From NCBI GenBank assembly GCA_030015575.1, contig CM057347.1, positions 410,844,248 through 410,908,247 on the forward strand: a stretch of 64,000 nt of DNA, in the 5' to 3' direction. The DNA comes from Agapanthus africanus. Its lineage: Eukaryota; Streptophyta; Magnoliopsida; Asparagales; Amaryllidaceae. The notes under the pieces are model-generated. The model saw nothing but the letters and a program-made list of their open reading frames with translations. It did no database searches and was not told the DNA's origin. Positions 58,560-64,000 of the stretch are shown here, one piece after another. Numbering within the stretch: the first letter of the stretch is position 1; the number at the start of each line of letters is the position of its first letter. The position numbers and the translations under genes were made by a program.

Positions 58560-59735
58560 GCCCGAAAACGCATCTTCGAGACATCAGCTCATGAAACGAG
58601 CTATGTCTTTTGCCTTCGTCAATGATACTCTATATAAGAGATCGTTCGACAGTTTGTGGCTAAGGTGCCTGGGACCAGAAGAAGCAAAAAGGGTCGTCCA
58701 AGAAACTCATGACGGACTTTGCAATTCCCATCAAGCTGAGCCAAAGATGAAGCTGAAAATCAAGAGGATGCCTTACTATTGGCCCGGGATAATATAAGAC
58801 TGCCTCGAATATGCGAAGCGGTGTCACTCGTGCCAAATTCATGGGGACTTCATCCACCAGCATCCAAATCCTCTACACCCAACGCTGGCTAGCTGATTGT
58901 TCAAAATGTGGGGAACCGATATAATCAGGCCTATCGAACTAGCTTCATCCAAGGGACATCGGTTCATATTGGCGACAACCGATTACTTCTCTAAGTGGGC
59001 AGAAGCAGTGCCGCTAAGGGATGTGAAAATGGAGAATATCCTCCATTTCTTCAAGACACATGTTATCTACCGGTTCGGCACTCCGCGACGGATTATCTCG
59101 GATAACGGACCAGCCTATAGAAGCCATAAGATTAGCCGCTTTGCACAGCAACATAATATAGATTGGAGATACTCTTCAGTCTATAATCCCCTAGCTAACG
59201 GTCTAGCTGAGGCTTTCAACAAGACCTTGACGAAGATCATAAAGAAAACAATGTCCAGAAATAGGAATGACTAGTACGAGAGATTGCATGAAGCTCTCTG
59301 GGCTTATCGGACCACGTTCAAGACGGCCATGAACACAACGCCATTCGTGTTGGTATTCGGCACGAAAGCGGTACTTCCTTTGAAGATGGAACTACCTTCT
59401 CTACGAGTGGCAGTTCGTTATGAACCGACAGACGAGAAAAATGCCTATCTTCGGCTTGAGGAGCTCAATGCCCTCGATGAAACTCGTCTTATGGCGCAGC
59501 AAAACCTGGAAGCTTACAAAGCAAGGATGACGTGCTCATACGAAAGACTAACTAGGCTGAGAACATTCCGCCATGGCGAACTCGTGCCAAACGGGGGAAG
59601 GTCGAGCCGAACTATGAAGGCCCGTACATCATAGACAAGGTCTACCAAGGTGGGGCCTACTTGCTCATGGATATGCATGGCGAAAGGCCCTTCCGGCCAA
59701 TCAACGGCCGGTTCCTTAAGAAATATTACGCCTAA
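58560..59735 (+). pseudogene. Integrase region of element C
   Basis: VVQETHDGLCNSHQAE and MPYYWPGI are the zinc-binding end. MWGTDIIRPI, ISDNGPAYRS and GLAEAFNKTLTKIIKKTMSR give the D, D, E core. LHEALWAYRTTFKTAMNTTP and the C-terminal part RPFRPINGRFLKKYYA end the polyprotein. Some breaks. Confidence 0.85.
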
Positions 59736-60363
59736 CAAGTTACAACTCAGGTTAACGATAGATGACGACGCTCGTGCCCACTCGTTATCTTCCTGAGTCA
59801 AGACTCTATAAGTAGTATCCGGCAAAACTCCACCTCGAAACTGACAACGGACCGCAACGTCCTTAAACTACAACGGACCCCAACGTCCTTAAACTACAAC
59901 GGAACGCAACGTCCCTAAACTAACCATGGACCGAGATGTCCTTAAACTAACAATGGATCGAGATATCCTTAAACTAAGAACGTCGCCTCAAACACGACGA
60001 TAGTGGAATGCAAGTCCACGAGTCCCAGCGGTGAGGACTGTAGCTCAAATCCCACAGGCAAACAGATGGGTCACATGCGGTGAAACTATTCTCGAGAGTT
60101 TCAAAAAAAAGGTACGCTCACAAGCAAAATGGGCACGGATGAAAAACCCGAAAGAGTGCCGTGAGTAAAAATAACAGGGCTACCGGCGAGCTTATGAAAA
60201 CCTGAAAAGGCGTAATCTCGTTGTTAAAAAAAAAACGGTATGTCCACAAGAGAAATGGGCACAGATGAAAACCCGAAATGGCGCCGTGAGTAAAAATAGC
60301 AAGACCACCGGCGAGTTTGTGAAAACCTGAAAGAGCGAAATCTAGTTAAAATAAAAATACCTG

Positions 60364-60860
60364 CAAGGTCCTTTCGACCTTGTGAAGAGAAAACACCTGC
60401 GTGAGATCCTTACGACTCACAATGGAGCAACACATCTAGGGATCCCTATGATTCCTAAGGAGAAATTACACTTAAGAGATCCTCACGACTCGTAAGGAGA
60501 ACTCCCCCTATGAGACCCTCACGACTCATACGATTCACATACAGGGACCTGAACCTGTTCTTAAGCCATCACACTCTCCAAGTTGCCCTACAGGCGGTCC
60601 ATATTGACCCTTGTATACAATCCACGGGCACAAATAAACGTTCCCTCACCCAGTTCCACCCATGGTGCGAAATTTCCCCATTCGGTGAACAACACTTGTA
60701 AGTCTTCTCGACTTATAAGGAGAAAATATTCTTATGAGATCCTTACGACTTATAAGAAAACATACACTTGGGGATCCCCACGATTCCTAAGGGGAAAATA
60801 CACTTACAAGATCCTCACGACTCGTAGGGAGGGATACCTTTATGAGACCCTTACGGCTCG
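60364..60860. repeat. Hairpin family with constant loop, clusters 1 and 2
   Basis: Units share the loop AYCCTYACGA with different complementary arms. Examples are GTGAG/CTCAC (60401), CTTAAGAG/CTCGTAAG (60471) and TATGAG/CTCATA (60509). A different loop occurs in CAAGGTC/GACCTTG (60364). At 60769 TGGGGATCCCCA is a perfect palindrome. Confidence 0.8.
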
Positions 60861-61456
60861 TAAAATCAAAAAGCCTTAGTCAACAGGATCCTAACCCTAT
60901 TGGCTAAGCCATCTTTGTTCGAATCGACAAAGGAAAATGATGATTCGCTCCTGGAAATATCCCAGTTGTAGCTATGCTGATAACTGAATCGGTAGCAAAT
61001 TCTAAGTCGGCAAATGATGATTCGCTTCTGGCAGCATTCCAGTCACAGCAATGCTGATGCTAAGATCGGTGTCAGATTTCAAGTTCTATACTCGCAACAA
61101 AATCAGTGAGTCAAAAATGCATATGAAATAGCTGAAATGATGGGGCAACTCGCAATAAAAGTCAGCGAGTAAAATATATGCATATGAAAATAGTCGAAAT
61201 GTTTGGGCAACTCGCAAAAAAAAAACAACGAGTAAAAGAAAAAAAATATAGCCGAAATGATTGGGCACCGCGATAAAAGCCGAAATAATTGGGCAATCGT
61301 GACTTTCGCGATATAAAAAGCTGAAATGATAGAGTATCATAGAAAGAAATAAAAAAAATGAAATGAAACTTTTGCCCTGCAGGTGAGATCACATTGACCC
61401 CTGTATACAATCCATGGGCGCAAATGAAAAGGGAACCATATTGCCCCCACCGGGAT

Positions 61457-61990
61457 TCGTCAAAGGGAAGCCAAATCTCGACGGCAACATCTACAGCCTA
61501 GAGATCAACAACAGTGTGTTTCCTCCCTCCAGTAGGATGCAGACGTGGCATCAAAACAAACGGAGCCACGGCAAAGTCCCCTAGTCCCCAATCTCGACGG
61601 TTCACAGACAAGCTAGAGACTACCTCGGAGCCATGGCAAAGTCCCTAATTCCAAGTCTCGATGGCAACATTCATAGCCTAGAGATCAACAACAGCATGCT
61701 TCCTCCCTACAGCAGGATGCAGACACGGTATCAAAACAAACGGAGCCACAACAAAGACCCCTAGTTCCCAATCTCGACGGTTCACCGACAATCTAAAGAC
61801 TACCTCAGAGCCATGTCAAAGTCCTTAGTTCAAGGTCTCGACGGCATCATCTATAGCCCAGAGATCAACAACAACGTGCTTCCCCCCTTCAGCAGGATGC
61901 AGACGCGACATCAAAACAAACGGAGCCATGGCAAAGTCCCTAGTTCTAAGGCTTGACGGTTCACAGACAATGTAGAGACAATCTCGACAT
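61457..61990. repeat. 180-base tandem repeat, three units
   Basis: The anchor gagatcaacaac recurs at 61502, 61681 and 61861, with aaaacaaacggagcca and tctcgacgg in each unit. The period is 179-180 bases. Confidence 0.9.
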
Positions 61991-62563
61991 CCGTCACAAT
62001 ATTGTAGACACAATGCCAACAAACGAAGCCAAGGAAAATCCCTCGCTTCAGGGTCTTGACGGCAACTCAAATGAGACCTGAAAAGACTATCGGAGATAAT
62101 CCCACACTAGCGCGGAGTGGTCATGACTCATCGGGGGTCCCAAACTGAGCCTAACCTCAAGTAAAAAGCGGCATGGAATATCCCTAACGCTTGCTCTTCC
62201 GACGGTAATATCACCTGGAAGGTTGATTGATGACGTCTTGTCCAGTCCCCGAAGGGATCAGAGACACGACAGTCACGGGGCTAATCGAACATGCAAGATT
62301 GCGTATCGGGGAATACATCGGGCAACGCGACGATACGACGAACAAAAACCCTAGTACCACAGACCCTAACAGACTTCTATTAGCAGATGTTAACTGTAGC
62401 GTTAGGACATTCTTGTGAGAACTTCTCGATTCGTCTCGACCCATAGGGAAAATAATATTCCTGCGAGAACTTCTCGACTCGTAGGGAAAAAGTCTTAGGC
62501 AACGGGGATAAGGACCTGTTTCCTAAGTACTGGGGCCCTACAATTAAGTCCAAGATGGATTGT

Positions 62564-63180
62564 ACTATTCATGGGCCACACTCTCCAAAGTCGAATATCG
62601 ACAAGGAGGAAAAAAACCACTTACGAGTTCTCTCGACTTATAAAGAGGGAAAATTCTCTTGTGAGATCCTTACAACTCTCAAGAGAAAACACACTTAGGA
62701 GTCCTTATGACTGCTAAGGAGAAAATACACCTATGGGATCCTCTCGACTCATAGGGAGAAAAGTCTTTATGAGACCCTCACGACTCATAAAGTTGAAAAG
62801 TCTTAGGCGGCAGATCTGAACCTGTTTCCTAAGCCATCGCTGTCCTGCAAGGAAACTAAAATGGACTATTGTATACTATTCACGGGCCACACTCTCCAAA
62901 GTCGAATATCGACAAGGAGGAAAAAAACCACTTACGAGTCCTCTCGACTTGTAAAGGGGGAAAATTCTCTTGTGAGATCCTTACGACTCTCAAGAGAAAA
63001 CGCACTTAGGAGTTCTCACGACTCCTAAGGAGAACATACACCTATGGGATCCTCTCGACTCATAGAAAGAAAAGTCTTTATGAGACCCTCACGGCTCAGA
63101 AAGTTGAAAAGTCTTAGGCGGCAGATCTGAACCTGTTTCCTAAGCCATCGCTGCCCTACAAGGAAATCAAGATAGACTAT
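62564..63180. repeat. 311-base tandem repeat, two units, hairpin-rich
   Basis: The anchor actattc(a/c)..gggcc is at 62564 and 62875. Each unit holds five hairpins of the constant-loop family, including CTTTATGAG/CTCATAAAG (62765), TTCTCTTGTGAG/CTCTCAAGAGAA (62654 and 62965, one mismatch) and CTTAGGAG/CTCCTAAG (63005). Confidence 0.88.
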
Positions 63181-63344
63181 CTGCGGACTACATTCGCCAG
63201 AGATACACGCCAGTATGAAATAAAATATGTCTTTTATTCATGAATCAAAATTAATATAAGATACATTTCATAAAAGAATCAAAATGAATTCAATATACTC
63301 TCATTTAGGAATAAATACAAAAAAGGGAGAAAATACAAAAATAT

Positions 63345-64000
63345 TTAAGTCGGCGGATGGTGCAATAAGCTCGTGAGTTCATCATTCTTCAACTGGGCCT
63401 CGGCTTCAAGCTCCGTTATTGATGCAAAACGGGCCCCCGCCTGAGTCTGCCGAGTCTGATACGAAGCAAACCGACTCTCAAGCTCCTTTTCAGCGACTTT
63501 ATGGGCTTCAACCATCTCGCGGGTAAAGATAGCGGCTTTGTCAAGAGACACCACCTCTGTAATAGCTTCTTGAAGCACCCGCCAAATTTCATACGCGCGA
63601 GTGGTCTTGGCAGTGAGTTGAACCTGGAGTTCCCCCAAAGCGTTCGAAGCTAACTCCCTCTCCGAGAACTTCCGGTTGAGTCTCTTCTCGCACGACTATA
63701 GATTAGCGGCGCACCGCTCGATCCATCCCCGCAAGCTCGCTTTTGTAGTTAAAATGTTAGAGGGAAGGCGTGTACACTCAAGCCCGTGTAGACAAGCCTC
63801 CACACGACGAAAATACTCAACCCAAACATGCACCATTGTTTCGTCGTGATAGGTGGCAAGAAAAAGCAAAGAAGTGCTGGCTTCGGCAGCAAATTCTTCG
63901 GCTGTGACAGAGCTACCAGCGCGAAGATCTTCAATGAGAGCCGACAAGGAGTGAATGCTTTGTTTCACCATTCGTTCAGACGCACGTCGGGCATAAGGAC
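63345..64000 (-). pseudogene. Antisense ORF in the 3' region of Tat element C, unknown
   Basis: On the strand opposite gag-pol, one frame stays open over nearly 0.65 kb with about one break, and continues beyond the window. The predicted protein is largely helical: MVKQSIHSLSALIEDLRAGS and WVEYFRRVEACLHGLE, then REMVEAHKVAEKELESRFAS with heptad-like spacing, suggesting a coiled coil. No catalytic motif, signal peptide or membrane segment is visible. Tat elements such as Grande are known to carry antisense ORFs between pol and the 3' LTR; their role is unknown. Confidence 0.6.

Larger units (their letters stand above)
59736..63300 (+). other. Long 3' region of element C, a mosaic of tandem repeats
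   Basis: No sense-strand gene is seen. In order: an aacgtccttaaacta minisatellite (59845-59975), a 125-base repeat twice (60108-60355), hairpin runs (60364-60530, 60695-60860), a 77-base repeat twice (60937-61090), ACTCGC..GCGAGT units (about 61090-61340), a 180-base repeat three times (about 61457-61990), more hairpins (62410-62490) and a 311-base repeat twice (62564-63180). Tat and Ogre elements are known for such 3' repeats. Confidence 0.8.
25313..64000 (+). mobile_element. Tat-type Ty3/Gypsy element C, with nested insertions
   Basis: The order is partial LTR, primer site, gag-like region, [element D], protease, RT, RNase H, second (archaeal-type) RNase H, integrase, long repeat-rich 3' region and antisense ORF. 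Two RNase H domains and a 3' antisense ORF are hallmarks of the Tat lineage. The 3' LTR is beyond the window and the left LTR is incomplete, so no LTR-based age is possible. It predates D. It is broken, with more than ten breaks. Confidence 0.85.

Noticed and set aside
60364-60860. Regularly spaced short repeats that might suggest a CRISPR-like array
   Set aside because: Units are hairpins with varying stems, spacing is irregular, the context is a plant retroelement and no cas gene is present.
61457-61990. Ribosomal spacer or centromere array
   Set aside because: Only three units are present, in order inside a Tat 3' region, and there is no rRNA sequence nearby.

Overview
This window looks like intergenic DNA from a flowering plant with a repeat-rich genome. 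Every long recognisable feature is an LTR retrotransposon or a product of one. The lineages are plant-typical: Ty3/Gypsy Athila, Tat and a Tekay/Del-like chromovirus, plus one Ty1/Copia relic. I found no host protein gene, rRNA, functional tRNA, organelle insert or CRISPR array. The species cannot be named from the sequence.

Layout. 1-1165 is a GC-rich, probably LTR-derived fragment. 1166-7666 is a decayed Ty1/Copia element whose 3' LTR is 5555-7666. 7667-14517 is the 5' part of a Tat-type element (called C'), with a 2.9-kb solo LTR (E, 11143-14054) inside its gag region. 14518-25312 is an Athila-type, gag-protease-only element (A, LTRs 14980-18198 and 23560-25312). It is preceded by a second copy of its own 3' end, and a further solo LTR (16032-17464) sits in its 5' LTR. 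From 25313 to the window end runs a larger Tat element (C) with gag, protease, RT, two RNase H domains, integrase, a long repeat-filled 3' region and an antisense ORF. C is split by a Tekay-like element (D, 29990-53776). The 3' LTR of D is in turn split by a minus-strand Athila element (B, 40407-53190).

Order of events. B inserted into D and D into C; the solo LTR inserted into A and E into C'. These are supported by target-site duplications: CACAC for D, GGCGY for B, ATTAC for the solo LTR and CWGAT for E. LTR pairs of A, B and D differ by roughly 5% in stretches I compared by eye, so all three are probably a few million years old or less. All the elements look broken.

The most unusual signal is structural. 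Three regions hold families of short hairpins or palindromes in which the loop or core stays the same while the two arms change together and remain complementary: the Copia internal region, the Tat LTR and the Tat 3' region. The Tat LTR also carries a tandem array of promoter-like units (paired CACGTG boxes, a palindrome and a TATA box). Several different Athila-type LTRs and leaders, and the first fragment of the window, share a paired GC-rich palindrome module built on GGCCGCGGNNCCGCGGCC. All of this is read by eye and needs computation.
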